Assembly: GCF_000372425.1 (NCBI RefSeq)
Contig: NZ_AQVD01000003.1
Span: 124,001-188,000 of the forward strand
From: Streptococcus ferus DSM 20646
Lineage (GTDB): Bacteria > Bacillota > Bacilli > Lactobacillales > Streptococcaceae
Direction of reading: 5' to 3'
DNA: 64,000 bases
Shown here: positions 31,465-39,969 of the stretch, piece after piece
Layout: each line of letters begins with the position of its first letter
Position numbering within the stretch: the stretch's first letter is position 1
Translations under genes and position numbers: made by a program
Notes under the pieces: generated by a model
What the model was told of the DNA's origin: nothing
Seen by the model: only the letters and a program-made list of their open reading frames with translations
The model's database searches: none

Positions 31465-33360
31465 ATGGTACGACTACAAGATGACTTTTACGATGCCGTC
31501 AATGGTGAGTGGGAAAAGACAGCGATTATCCCAGATGACAAGCCTAGGACCGGCGGTTTTTCTGATTTAGCGGATGAGATTGAGGCCCTGATGTTAGAAA
31601 CAACGGACCAATGGCTGGAAGGCAAAGACATTCCGGATGACCCGATTTTGCAACATTTCATCGCCTTTCACCGACAGGTAGCTGATTATGAGGCGCGTGA
31701 GGCGGCAGGTGTAAAACCTGTTCTTCCTTTGATTGAAGAGTATCAAGCTTTGGGGTCTTTTGCCGAGTTTGCGAGCAAAATCGCTGACTATGAATTGGCC
31801 GGCAAACCCAACTTCCTGCCTTTTGGGGTATCACCGGACTTTAAAAATGCCCAGCTCAATGTGCTTTGGGCTCAGGCTGTTGGGACGATTCTGCCTGACA
31901 CCAGCTATTACGCTGCTGACAATGATAAGGGCAAGGAGCTCTTAGCTGTTTGGCGACGTTCACAAGAAGAATTGCTGCCACAGTTTGGCTTTTCGGTTCA
32001 AGACATCAAGGACATGTTGGATAAGATCATCGAACTGGATGCCAAAATCGCCCAGTACGTCCTCTCCAGTGAGGAATCATCAGAATACGCCAAGCTTTAT
32101 CATCCCTATGACTGGGCTGATTTCATCAAATTAGCACCAGAGCTTCCCTTGGACGCTATTTTTGACAAAATTCTGGGACAAAAGCCAGATAAGGTCATCG
32201 TTCCAGAAGAGCGCTTCTGGACAGAGTTTGCAGCTGACTTTTATTCCGAAAAAAATTGGGAGTTGCTCAAGGCCTACTTGGTTTATGAGGCGGCGACTGC
32301 CTATAATGCCTATCTGACAGATGCCATTCGGATTCAGTCAGGAGCTTACAGCCGTGCACTTTCGGGAACACCGGAAGCCATGGATCAGAAAAAAGCAGCC
32401 TACTATCTGGCACAAGGACCCTATAATCAAGCCTTGGGGCTTTGGTATGCTAAGGAAAAATTCTCAGCAGCAGCCAAGCAGGATGTTGAAGCCAAAGTAG
32501 CCACCATGATTGATGTCTATAAAGAACGTCTCAGTCAGAACAACTGGCTGGCCAAGGAAACCATTGACAAGGCCATCACCAAACTGAATGTCATCACCCC
32601 TCATATCGGCTATCCGGAGCAGCTGCCGGAGACCTATGCCAAGAAGGTTATTGATGACCAACGGTCTCTTGTTGAAAATGCCCAGCGTTTGGCTGAAATT
32701 TCCATTGCCTATGCTTGGAGCAAGTGGAATCAACCGGTTGACCGCAAAGAGTGGCACATGCCAGCACACATGGTTAATGCTTACTATGATCCGCAGCAGA
32801 ATCAGATTGTCTTTCCTGCGGCCATCTTACAGGCGCCTTTCTATTCTTTGGAACAGAGTTCATCGGCCAATTATGGCGGTATCGGCGCTGTGATTGCTCA
32901 TGAAATCTCTCATGCCTTTGATACCAATGGCGCTTCCTTTGATGAAAATGGCAGCCTTAATAATTGGTGGCGCAAGGAGGATTACACCGCCTTTAAAGAA
33001 CGGACAGACCGAGTTGTTCAGCAATTTGACGGTTTAGATTCTTACGGTGCTAAGGTCAATGGACAGTTGACTGTCTCGGAAAACGTGGCTGATTTAGGCG
33101 GCCTTGCCTGCGCTTTGGCCGCGGCCAAGAAAGAAGCGGATTTTTCTGCCGCTGATTACTTCACTAACTTTGCCCGTATCTGGCGGATGAAAGCCCGCCC
33201 AGAATATATGCAGATGCTAGCTGCCGTGGATGTTCATGCACCTGGAAAATTAAGAACCAATGTCCAAGTGTCTAATTTCAGTGATTTTCTAGCGGCCTTT
33301 GCTGTTCAAGAAGGCGATGGTATGTGGCGAGATGAGAAAGATCGCGTCATCATTTGGTAG
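31465..33360 (+). CDS. pepO: Endopeptidase O, M13 family metallopeptidase
   Basis: PepO is a zinc endopeptidase of the neprilysin family that cleaves oligopeptides. Streptococcal forms can also act on host peptides at the surface. The 631-residue protein has no signal peptide. Zinc ligands lie in VIAHEISHAFD (first histidine His479), with the third ligand in SENVADLGG. The substrate-binding NAYYDP motif and a C-terminal region ending in RVIIW are also family features. The frame is open further upstream from 31393, but MVRLQDDFYDAVNGEW is the family start and has GGAG upstream. TGCTACAAT near 31428 is a likely extended -10. Confidence 0.93.
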   Translation: MVRLQDDFYDAVNGEWEKTAIIPDDKPRTGGFSDLADEIEALMLETTDQWLEGKDIPDDPILQHFIAFHRQVADYEAREAAGVKPVLPLIEEYQALGSFAEFASKIADYELAGKPNFLPFGVSPDFKNAQLNVLWAQAVGTILPDTSYYAADNDKGKELLAVWRRSQEELLPQFGFSVQDIKDMLDKIIELDAKIAQYVLSSEESSEYAKLYHPYDWADFIKLAPELPLDAIFDKILGQKPDKVIVPEERFWTEFAADFYSEKNWELLKAYLVYEAATAYNAYLTDAIRIQSGAYSRALSGTPEAMDQKKAAYYLAQGPYNQALGLWYAKEKFSAAAKQDVEAKVATMIDVYKERLSQNNWLAKETIDKAITKLNVITPHIGYPEQLPETYAKKVIDDQRSLVENAQRLAEISIAYAWSKWNQPVDRKEWHMPAHMVNAYYDPQQNQIVFPAAILQAPFYSLEQSSSANYGGIGAVIAHEISHAFDTNGASFDENGSLNNWWRKEDYTAFKERTDRVVQQFDGLDSYGAKVNGQLTVSENVADLGGLACALAAAKKEADFSAADYFTNFARIWRMKARPEYMQMLAAVDVHAPGKLRTNVQVSNFSDFLAAFAVQEGDGMWRDEKDRVIIW

Positions 33361-33370
33361 ATGACACAAG

Positions 33371-33560
33371 AGAGTGGAACAAAAATCGGTACATCGTCAT
33401 GTCACTACGATGTACCGATTTTATCGTCTCCGCACCGTTAATTAGGATGGCCGATACCACTTGCAAGGCAATAGCTAAGGACCTCCCAATTAACCACGGC
33501 ATCAAACGGTTATATCTGAACTAGTTAAAGAGGCAGGACGTTTGTCCCAGCCTCTTTTTG
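33371..33560. repeat. Streptococcal-type intergenic repeat with hairpin ends
   Basis: The element starts AGAGTGGAACAAAAATCGG and ends GTCCCAGCCTCTTTTT. This resembles the dispersed intergenic repeat I recall in many streptococcal genomes (AGAGTGGGAC ... GTCCCAGCCTCTT). It contains two hairpins. The first, at 33382-33422, has a 15-bp stem (AAAATCGGTACATCG). The second, at 33528-33557, is an imperfect terminator-like stem (AAGAGGC...GCCTCTT) followed by T residues. No protein frame fits. It lies between convergent pepO and the LD-carboxypeptidase gene and may simply terminate both. Dispersed copies cannot be tested within one window. Confidence 0.6.
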
Positions 33561-33578
33561 TTGGTGTTTAGAAAAAGT

Positions 33579-34532
33579 CTATTCGTCAAAGTGAAGTCGC
33601 ATCTGGTCCGTATCAATCTCTACCTGAGCACCAATGGTAAATGTGAAGAGGGGCTGAGTATGAGCGAAATCCAGATCATAAAGGACGGGTATTTCTTTTA
33701 ATACGGGGTGTTTGCCCAAGATGAAGTGCAGAATATTTTCAGTCATGCCAAATTCTTTTGGAAAACGGCCCAAGATGACGGCTTGAGGATTAGGATAGGC
33801 TTGAAAGAGAGCAGCCAAATGGCGGCTGAAGGTTTGAATACTGTCTTCTTCGGCCTCCTCAATGAAAAGAACATAGTTTTCAGGTTGAGGGGCAAATTCA
33901 GTGCCTCGCAGCAAACCAAAGGTTGATAGATTGCCGCCAATTGCGGTTCCCCTGGCCTTCCCTGAATGATAGACCTTCCATTTGGTTGGATTGAACTGCC
34001 TAGGCTGGTTAGGATCATACCAAGCATCGCTGGACCACTCTTGACTAGGGATGAGATCATAAGCGGCTTTGGTTACAGCATCCAGCCAGCGCTGGCTTTG
34101 GTAGTCTTGTCCTTCTTCCATTTTAAAGCTGGAGTAAGCCGGTCCCATATATGTTTTCATGCCTGTTTTGGCATAAATCGCATTAAGCAGAGCTGTTGTA
34201 TCAGAGTAGCCGCAGATGACTTTGGGATGTCTGGCAATCAGGTCATAGTCCAGATAAGGCAGGATTTCATTGGCATTAAAGCCGCCAATCGTCGATAGGA
34301 TACCGTGTACTTGCTCGTCACGAAAGGCATCGTGTAAATCAGAGACTCGGCTTTCGATGGAACTGGAAAAAAGAATGTCATTTTCCATGTAATTATTGGA
34401 AAAGGAAACTGAAAATCCTAGTTTTTCCAGTTTGCGTTTGGCAGATAAGTTCGCCTTAAAACCGCCTAAGCGCTCGATAGAAGCAGAAGGGCTCAGTATT
34501 CTGATATGGTCACCAAATTGCAATTTTCGCAT
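33579..34532 (-). CDS. S66 family LD-carboxypeptidase / MccF-like peptidase
   Basis: The 317-residue protein belongs to the S66 serine peptidases, which trim murein tetrapeptides (LdcA) or cleave microcin C-type toxins (MccF). The nucleophile elbow is ICGYSDTTALL (Ser in GYSD). GGNLSTFGLL and FIEEAEEDS (a conserved glutamate) follow. The histidine lies in DFAHTQPLFTF. The N-terminal LSPSA block is typical. The length and EEAEED motif lean to the MccF-like branch, but function is not settled. The start at 34532 has AGGAGG 6 bases upstream; the nominal start at 34538 directly abuts that site. It faces pepO convergently. Confidence 0.85.
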   Translation of the reverse strand: MRKLQFGDHIRILSPSASIERLGGFKANLSAKRKLEKLGFSVSFSNNYMENDILFSSSIESRVSDLHDAFRDEQVHGILSTIGGFNANEILPYLDYDLIARHPKVICGYSDTTALLNAIYAKTGMKTYMGPAYSSFKMEEGQDYQSQRWLDAVTKAAYDLIPSQEWSSDAWYDPNQPRQFNPTKWKVYHSGKARGTAIGGNLSTFGLLRGTEFAPQPENYVLFIEEAEEDSIQTFSRHLAALFQAYPNPQAVILGRFPKEFGMTENILHFILGKHPVLKEIPVLYDLDFAHTQPLFTFTIGAQVEIDTDQMRLHFDE

Positions 34533-34551
34533 AAACATCCTCCTAATAGCT

Positions 34552-34585
34552 AAAAAAATCCTCTAGCTGAGACTAGAAGATTTTG
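34552..34585 (-). terminator. Terminator of tRNA-Cys
   Basis: On the minus strand AATCTTCTAG pairs with CTAGAGGATT (one U-G pair), followed by seven T. It sits 6 bases past the tRNA 3' end and 20 bases before the LD-carboxypeptidase start, so that gene needs read-through or a promoter here. Confidence 0.85.
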
Positions 34586-34590
34586 CTAGA

Positions 34591-34661
34591 AGGCGGTAGA
34601 CGGATTTGAACCGACGATCAAGCTTTTGCAGAGCCGTGCCTTACCACTTGGCTATACCGCC
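34591..34661 (-). tRNA. tRNA-Cys (anticodon GCA)
   Basis: The minus strand gives a 71-nt cloverleaf. It has acceptor GGCGGTA/TACCGCC, D arm TAGCCAAGTGGTAAGGCA, anticodon loop CTGCAAA and T arm with GGTTCGAATCC. The discriminator is T(U), as expected for cysteine. CCA is not encoded. Confidence 0.95.
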
Positions 34662-34713
34662 ATAACAGATAATATTCTACCTTAAAAAGTAACAATCGTC
34701 AAGGAAAATTCGC

Positions 34714-34742
34714 TTGCATTTTCGGTCTGTTTTTGTTATGAT
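34714..34742 (+). promoter_or_regulatory. rpsB promoter
   Basis: TTGCAT (34714-34719) and TATGAT (34737-34742) are 17 bp apart. The mRNA leader of about 115 nt contains a small hairpin capped by a GAAA tetraloop (GCGGT 34792-34796 with ACTGC 34811-34815) and the palindrome CTGACGTCAG (34819-34828). It could be an autoregulatory ribosomal-protein leader, unproven. Confidence 0.8.
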
Positions 34743-34862
34743 GTAAAGGTCGCATAAAAGTGACAAATACTCATTCCTGATTTATTGTGGTGCGGTTGCC
34801 GAAAGGTTGTACTGCAAGCTGACGTCAGGGAGAGGCGAAAAAACACAAAAGGAGAAATACTC

Positions 34863-35651
34863 ATGGCAGTAATTTCAATGAAACAACTTCTTGAGGCTGG
34901 TGTGCACTTTGGACACCAAACTCGCCGCTGGAATCCTAAGATGGCTAAGTACATCTTCACAGAGCGTAACGGTATCCACGTGATCGACTTGCAGCAAACT
35001 GTTAAATTAGCTGATCAAGCTTACGATTTTATTCGTGATGCCGCAGCTAACGATGCTGTTATCCTGTTTGTTGGTACTAAAAAACAGGCTGCAGAAGCAA
35101 TCGCAGAAGAAGCTGCGCGTGCTGGTCAATATTACATCAACCACCGTTGGTTGGGTGGAACATTGACTAACTGGGATACGATTCAAAAACGTATCGCTCG
35201 TTTGAAAGAAATCAAACGTATGGAAGAAGAAGGTACTTTCGACGTTCTTCCTAAGAAAGAAGTTGCTCTTCTGAACAAACAACGTGCCCGTCTTGAAAAA
35301 TTCTTGGGCGGTATTGAAGATATGCCTCGCATCCCAGATGTGATGTACGTTGTTGACCCACATAAAGAACAAATCGCTGTTAAAGAAGCTAAAAAACTGG
35401 GCATCCCAGTAGTCGCTATGGTTGACACTAACGCTGATCCAGATGACATCGATGTGATCATTCCAGCCAATGACGATGCTATCCGTGCCGTTAAATTGAT
35501 TACCGCTAAATTAGCTGATGCGGTTATCGAAGGCCGTCAGGGAGAAGACAGTGTAGAGGCTGTTGAAGCAGAATTGGCAGCTAATGAAACAGAAGCGGAT
35601 TCAATCGAAGAAATCGTTGAAGTTGTAGAAGGCTCAAACGAAAACGACTAA
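34863..35651 (+). CDS. rpsB: 30S ribosomal protein S2
   Basis: S2 is a structural protein of the small ribosomal subunit needed for S1 recruitment and initiation. The 262-residue sequence has the family start [27 protein letters not shown]. It also carries [28 protein letters not shown] and [14 protein letters not shown]. An acidic C-terminal tail is usual in streptococci. The ATG at 34863 has AAAAGGAG upstream; the upstream in-frame codons to 34785 lie in the mRNA leader. It forms the conserved rpsB-tsf operon. Codon use is strongly biased, as expected for a highly expressed gene. Confidence 0.98.
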   Translation: MAVISMKQLLEAGVHFGHQTRRWNPKMAKYIFTERNGIHVIDLQQTVKLADQAYDFIRDAAANDAVILFVGTKKQAAEAIAEEAARAGQYYINHRWLGGTLTNWDTIQKRIARLKEIKRMEEEGTFDVLPKKEVALLNKQRARLEKFLGGIEDMPRIPDVMYVVDPHKEQIAVKEAKKLGIPVVAMVDTNADPDDIDVIIPANDDAIRAVKLITAKLADAVIEGRQGEDSVEAVEAELAANETEADSIEEIVEVVEGSNEND

Positions 35652-35660
35652 TAAGACACT

Positions 35661-35689
35661 AAAAGGGCGGGGCTCAGCCCTCCCCTTTT
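35661..35689 (+). promoter_or_regulatory. rpsB-tsf intergenic attenuator-like hairpin
   Basis: AAAAGGG...CCCTTTT with further G-C pairs in the centre forms a hairpin followed by TCTTG. It may partly terminate transcription so that rpsB exceeds tsf. Confidence 0.6.
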
Positions 35690-35716
35690 CTTGATAAGTA
35701 AAATGGAGGACTAATC

Positions 35717-36757
35717 ATGGCAGAAATTACAGCAAAGCTTGTCAAAGAATTGCGCGAAAAAACAGGTGCTGGCGTTATGGACGCAAAGAAAGCATTGGTT
35801 GAAGTTGAAGGTGACATCGAAAAAGCAGTTGAGCTGCTTCGTGAAAAAGGGATGGCTAAGGCAGCTAAAAAAGCAGACCGTGTCGCTGCGGAAGGCCTTA
35901 CAGGCGTCTACGTTGACGGAAACGTTGCGGCAGTTGTAGAAGTCAACGCCGAAACAGACTTTGTCGCTAAGAATGCACAGTTTGTTGACTTGGTTAATGA
36001 AACCGCAAAAGTGATTGCGGAAGGCAAACCAGCTAACAACGAAGAAGCGCTCGCTTTGACAACAGCAAGTGGTGAAACCTTAGAAGCGGCTTATGTCAAT
36101 GCTACAGCGACGATCGGAGAAAAAATTTCGTTCCGCCGTTTTGCTCTGCTTGAAAAGACAGATGCTCAAGCCTTTGGTGCCTATCAGCATAATGGCGGCC
36201 GTATCGGTGTTATCTCTGTTATTGAAGGCGGCGATGAGGCATTGGCGAAACAAATCTCTATGCATATCGCTGCTATGAAACCAACTGTTCTGTCTTATAC
36301 TGAACTTGATGAACAGTTTGTTAAAGATGAGTTGGCACAATTAAACCATGCGATTGAACAAGACAATGAAAGCCGTGCAATGGTTAATAAACCTGCTCTG
36401 CCATTCTTGAAATTTGGTTCAAAAGCTCAGCTGACAGACGACGTTATTGCACAAGCCGAAGCTGATATCAAAGCAGAATTGGCTGCTGAAGGGAAACCAG
36501 AAAAAATCTGGGATAAAATCATTCCAGGGAAAATGGATCGTTTCTTCCTTGACAACACCAAGGTTGACCAACAATATACTCTGTTAGCGCAAGTTTATAT
36601 CATGGATGACAGCAAGACTGTTGAAGCATACCTTGATTCAGTGAATGCTAAAGTAGTTGCCTTTGCCCGTTTTGAAGTCGGCGAAGGAATTGAAAAAGCA
36701 GCGAATGACTTTGAAAATGAAGTTGCTGCAACAATGGCAGCTGCTCTTAACAACTAA
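35717..36757 (+). CDS. tsf: Elongation factor Ts
   Basis: EF-Ts exchanges GDP for GTP on EF-Tu. The 346-residue protein starts [27 protein letters not shown], the universal UBA-like N-terminus. The core follows with [15 protein letters not shown] (TDFVA is the EF-Tu contact motif). The coiled-coil and dimerisation regions come next, including the long insertion normal for streptococci. An AGGA ribosome site lies upstream. It is second in the rpsB operon and is followed by a hairpin before ctsR. Confidence 0.98.
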   Translation: MAEITAKLVKELREKTGAGVMDAKKALVEVEGDIEKAVELLREKGMAKAAKKADRVAAEGLTGVYVDGNVAAVVEVNAETDFVAKNAQFVDLVNETAKVIAEGKPANNEEALALTTASGETLEAAYVNATATIGEKISFRRFALLEKTDAQAFGAYQHNGGRIGVISVIEGGDEALAKQISMHIAAMKPTVLSYTELDEQFVKDELAQLNHAIEQDNESRAMVNKPALPFLKFGSKAQLTDDVIAQAEADIKAELAAEGKPEKIWDKIIPGKMDRFFLDNTKVDQQYTLLAQVYIMDDSKTVEAYLDSVNAKVVAFARFEVGEGIEKAANDFENEVAATMAAALNN

Positions 36758-36771
36758 ATAATCCAGATTTT

Positions 36772-36816
36772 AAAACCTCAAGGGCTGGCTGACTGTCTGA
36801 CCTCTGAGGTTTTCTT
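36772..36816 (+). terminator. Terminator of rpsB-tsf
   Basis: AAAACCTCA (36772-36780) pairs with TGAGGTTTT (36805-36813). An inner AGGGCTGGC...GACCT segment extends the structure, and CTTTTTG follows. Confidence 0.75.
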
Positions 36817-36839
36817 TTTGCCTCATAAACCCCTTTCAC

Positions 36840-36887
36840 TTTCCAAACGTCCTATTTTTCGGTATAATAAGGTCAAATATAGTCAAA
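36840..36887 (+). promoter_or_regulatory. ctsR-clpC promoter with CtsR operator
   Basis: TTTCCA (36840-36845) and TATAAT (36863-36868) have a 17-bp spacer. GGTCAAATATAGTCAAA (36871-36887) is a CtsR heptad direct repeat differing by one base from the GGTCAAA-N3-GGTCAAA consensus. It starts three bases after the -10 and so covers the transcription start. It supports autorepression of ctsR-clpC, relieved by heat. Confidence 0.92.
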
Positions 36888-36909
36888 GTTGCTGGGAAGG
36901 AGTTTTTCA

Positions 36910-37362
36910 ATGCCTAAAAATACATCTGATAGTATTGAGGAATATATTAAACAAATTCTGGCAGAATCCGGTTTTGCAGAAATTAAGCGGAGTGTTTTGG
37001 CAGACAGCTTTTCAGTTGTCCCCAGTCAGATCAATTATGTGATTAAGACGCGCTTTACGCCTAGCCGAGGCTATGAAGTCGAGAGTAAGCGCGGTGGCGG
37101 TGGCTATATTCGCATTGCCAAAGTACGTTTTTCCGATAAACACCAGATGCTCAATAATCTTGAAGCCAGCATTGGAAGCCGCATTAGTGAGCAGTTTTTT
37201 GGAGATATTATTCAAAACCTCTTTGATGAGGGAGTGCTGACACAGCGTGAAGGTAATATCATTTTAGTGGCTTCTAGTGATCAAGTCTTAGGACTTGAAG
37301 CTCCCCAGATCCGTGCCCGGATGCTACGGAAATTATTGCAGCGATTAGATAGAAAAGGTTAA
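36910..37362 (+). CDS. ctsR: Class III heat-shock repressor CtsR
   Basis: CtsR is the winged-helix repressor of clp and other heat-shock genes in Firmicutes. The 150-residue protein has the N-terminal DNA-binding domain (DSIEEYIKQIL, SVVPSQINYVIKTRFT) with the glycine-rich wing thermosensor ESKRGGGGYIRI. A dimerisation region follows. The ATG at 36910 has AAGGAG upstream; the 7-codon in-frame extension is non-conserved. clpC starts 4 bases after its stop. The promoter carries the matching operator. McsA and McsB genes, present between ctsR and clpC in bacilli, are absent here, as in other streptococci. Confidence 0.97.
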   Translation: MPKNTSDSIEEYIKQILAESGFAEIKRSVLADSFSVVPSQINYVIKTRFTPSRGYEVESKRGGGGYIRIAKVRFSDKHQMLNNLEASIGSRISEQFFGDIIQNLFDEGVLTQREGNIILVASSDQVLGLEAPQIRARMLRKLLQRLDRKG

Positions 37363-37366
37363 ATTC

Positions 37367-39808
37367 ATGTATCAGTACTCCTTAAAAATGCAGGAAGTTT
37401 TTAAACTGGCTCAGTTTGAAGCAGCCAGATATGATTCCACCTATTTGGAAAGCTGGCATCTCCTGCTGGCTATGGTCCAGCTTGACGATACGATTGCTGG
37501 CATGACCTTCATGGAATATGAGGAAGACGTCCGCGTGCCAGAATATCAGGCGGCTGCTATTTTAATGGTGGGGAAAAGCCCCAAAGAAAAGGTGGAGAAG
37601 GTGAGCTTTCGTGATCAGTCTCATGCTGTTCAGGGGCTGATGAAGGATGCCTTTGCCATTAGTCAGGCAACTCATGCCCAAGAGATTGGCACCGAGCATG
37701 TGCTCTTTGCCATGATTTTAAATCCTAATCTAGTGGCTACAAGACTTTTGGAAATGATTGGCTTTCAGATGAAGGACGATGGTGAGTCGGTCCGTTTGAT
37801 TGATCTACGCAAAACACTGGAACGCAATGCTGGTTTCACCAAGGATGACCTAAAAGCTATTTTTGAAATGCGCCGGCCTAAAAAGAATAAGGGAAATAAT
37901 TTCTCTGACCTAATGAAGCCGCCGACTACGGTTGGTGATCTAGCAGACTTCACCAGAGATTTGACGGACTTGGCTAACCGAGGACTTTTGGAACCTGTTA
38001 TTGGACGTGACCAAGAAATTGCACGGATGATTCAGATTCTCAGTCGTAAAACCAAGAACAATCCGGTTTTGGTAGGCGATGCAGGTGTCGGTAAGACAGC
38101 CTTGGCCTACGGTTTAGCCCAACGCATCAGCCAAGGCAATATCCCTTTGGAATTAGCAGATATGCGGGTCCTAGAATTGGATATGATGAGTGTGGTTGCT
38201 GGGACCCGCTTTCGCGGTGACTTTGAAGAGCGCATGAATCAGATTATTGCTGATGTTGAAGAAGACGGTCACATTATCCTCTTCATCGATGAACTGCATA
38301 CCATTATGGGGTCCGGCAGCGGTATTGACAGTACACTGGATGCGGCCAATATCTTAAAACCTGCTCTTTCCAGAGGAAGTTTGCGGACGGTTGGGGCTAC
38401 GACTCAAGAAGAATATCAGAAATATATCGAAAAAGATGCTGCCCTGTCCCGCCGTTTTGCCAAGGTCAGCATTGAGGAGCCAAGTCTGGAAGAAGCCTAC
38501 CAGATTCTGCTTGGTTTGCGTTCGAGTTATGAGACCTACCACCATGTCAGTTTGCCTGATGACACAGTATTGACGGCTGTAAAGGTGGCTCACCGTTATT
38601 TAACTAGCAAACGCCTGCCGGATTCAGCGATTGATTTACTGGATGAAGCGAGCGCGACGGTCCAAACCCTGATTCAAAAAGAGACACCAGCCCTCTTAAC
38701 GGACCTTGATCAGGCCCTGCTTAATGATGATTTTGCACTAGCCAAAAAACTGCTAGCTAAAAAACAGGCTCCGCAAAGGAAAGCGCCCGTTGTGGTAACC
38801 GAAGAAAACATCCTTGAAACGCTCAGCAAGCTGTCAGGAATACCTGTCAGCAAACTCAGCCAGGCCGACAGCCAGAAATACCTCAACCTCGAGAAAGAGC
38901 TGCACAAACGGGTCATTGGCCAAGATGAGGCGGTATCAAGTATTAGCCGCGCGATTCGCCGGAATCAGTCAGGGATTCGCTCAGGTAAGCGTCCGATTGG
39001 TTCTTTCATGTTTTTAGGTCCGACTGGTGTCGGTAAAACAGAGTTGGCCAAAGCCCTAGCCCAAGTCCTCTTTGACGATGAATCTGCCCTGATTCGCTTT
39101 GATATGAGTGAGTATATGGAAAAATTTGCAGCTTCGCGGCTTAATGGAGCTCCTCCAGGCTATATCGGCTATGAGGAGGGGGGAGAGCTGACCGAAAAGG
39201 TTCGTAATAAGCCCTATTCGGTCCTCCTCTTTGATGAGGTTGAAAAGGCCCATCCTGATATTTTCAATGTCCTGCTTCAGGTTTTGGATGACGGAGTGCT
39301 GACGGACAGCCGAGGCCGCAAGGTTGACTTTTCAAATACGATTATCATCATGACTTCTAACCTTGGAGCAACAGCTCTGCGAGATGATAAGAGGGTTGGT
39401 TTTGGGGCTAAAGCCCTAGCGCAAGATTTTGAAGCGATGGAAAGCCGAATTTTTGAGGAACTCAAAAAGGCTTACCGACCAGAATTTATCAATCGTATTG
39501 ATGAAAAAGTGGTCTTTCATAGTCTCAGCCGAGAGGATATGCAGGAGATTGTTAAGATTATGATTCAGCCTTTGGCTGCAAATCTGGCTGAAAAGGGCAT
39601 TAAGCTTAAGGTGCAGCCATCTGTTCTGAAACATTTAGCTCAGGAGGGCTATGATCCCGAAATGGGAGCTAGGCCTTTGCGCCGCATTATCCAGACTAAG
39701 CTTGAAGATCCTTTGTCGGAATTGATATTATCCGGTCAGCTGTCTGAAGGGAAATTATTAAAAATTGGTCTTCAGAAAGGGAAATTAAAGTTTGAAGTGA
39801 CAAAGTAA
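37367..39808 (+). CDS. clpC: ATP-dependent Clp protease ATP-binding subunit ClpC
   Basis: ClpC is an Hsp100 unfoldase that feeds proteins to ClpP. The 813-residue protein has an N-terminal Clp repeat domain (residues 1-150) and a first AAA+ domain with Walker A GDAGVGKTA (from ~237) and Walker B ILFIDELHT. A middle region (~440-480) precedes a second AAA+ domain with GPTGVGKTE (from ~551) and SVLLFDEVEKAHPDIFN. A C-terminal D2-small domain ends KFEVTK. It is the second gene of the CtsR-controlled operon. The ribosome site overlaps the ctsR 3' end (AAAAGG). Confidence 0.95.
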   Translation: MYQYSLKMQEVFKLAQFEAARYDSTYLESWHLLLAMVQLDDTIAGMTFMEYEEDVRVPEYQAAAILMVGKSPKEKVEKVSFRDQSHAVQGLMKDAFAISQATHAQEIGTEHVLFAMILNPNLVATRLLEMIGFQMKDDGESVRLIDLRKTLERNAGFTKDDLKAIFEMRRPKKNKGNNFSDLMKPPTTVGDLADFTRDLTDLANRGLLEPVIGRDQEIARMIQILSRKTKNNPVLVGDAGVGKTALAYGLAQRISQGNIPLELADMRVLELDMMSVVAGTRFRGDFEERMNQIIADVEEDGHIILFIDELHTIMGSGSGIDSTLDAANILKPALSRGSLRTVGATTQEEYQKYIEKDAALSRRFAKVSIEEPSLEEAYQILLGLRSSYETYHHVSLPDDTVLTAVKVAHRYLTSKRLPDSAIDLLDEASATVQTLIQKETPALLTDLDQALLNDDFALAKKLLAKKQAPQRKAPVVVTEENILETLSKLSGIPVSKLSQADSQKYLNLEKELHKRVIGQDEAVSSISRAIRRNQSGIRSGKRPIGSFMFLGPTGVGKTELAKALAQVLFDDESALIRFDMSEYMEKFAASRLNGAPPGYIGYEEGGELTEKVRNKPYSVLLFDEVEKAHPDIFNVLLQVLDDGVLTDSRGRKVDFSNTIIIMTSNLGATALRDDKRVGFGAKALAQDFEAMESRIFEELKKAYRPEFINRIDEKVVFHSLSREDMQEIVKIMIQPLAANLAEKGIKLKVQPSVLKHLAQEGYDPEMGARPLRRIIQTKLEDPLSELILSGQLSEGKLLKIGLQKGKLKFEVTK

Positions 39809-39836
39809 AACCAAATATGTCAATTTGGTTTTTTTA
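39807..39836 (+). terminator. Terminator of ctsR-clpC
   Basis: AAAACCAAAT and ATTTGGTTTT pair over 10 bases with a 6-base loop, followed by T residues. Confidence 0.85.
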
Positions 39837-39899
39837 ATTTAAGTTTAAAAGTCTAATAAAACTTTTTCATGAAGAAAAGGGTTCCACCCCGTTTTTGTG

Positions 39900-39957
39900 T
39901 TGAATAAAACTGAAAATTTTGTATAATCAAAGTGTCTAGACAAATACTGTTTAAACA
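39900..39957 (+). promoter_or_regulatory. ftf promoter with two tandem 10-bp palindromes
   Basis: TTGAAT (39900-39905) and TATAAT (39922-39927) are 16 bp apart. Just downstream, near the transcription start, lie TGTCTAGACA (39933-39942) and TGTTTAAACA (39948-39957). Both are perfect palindromes of the form TGTNTANACA with centres 15 bp apart. They look like a pair of operator sites. The core GTCTAGAC resembles GntR/HutC-family sites. The regulator is unknown. Confidence 0.65.
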
Positions 39958-39969
39958 AGGGGGATTTTT

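Noticed and set aside
34819-34828. CTGACGTCAG as an RNA hairpin in the rpsB leader
   Set aside because: A perfect palindrome without a loop cannot fold on itself as RNA. It could only matter as a DNA site or pair with other leader parts.
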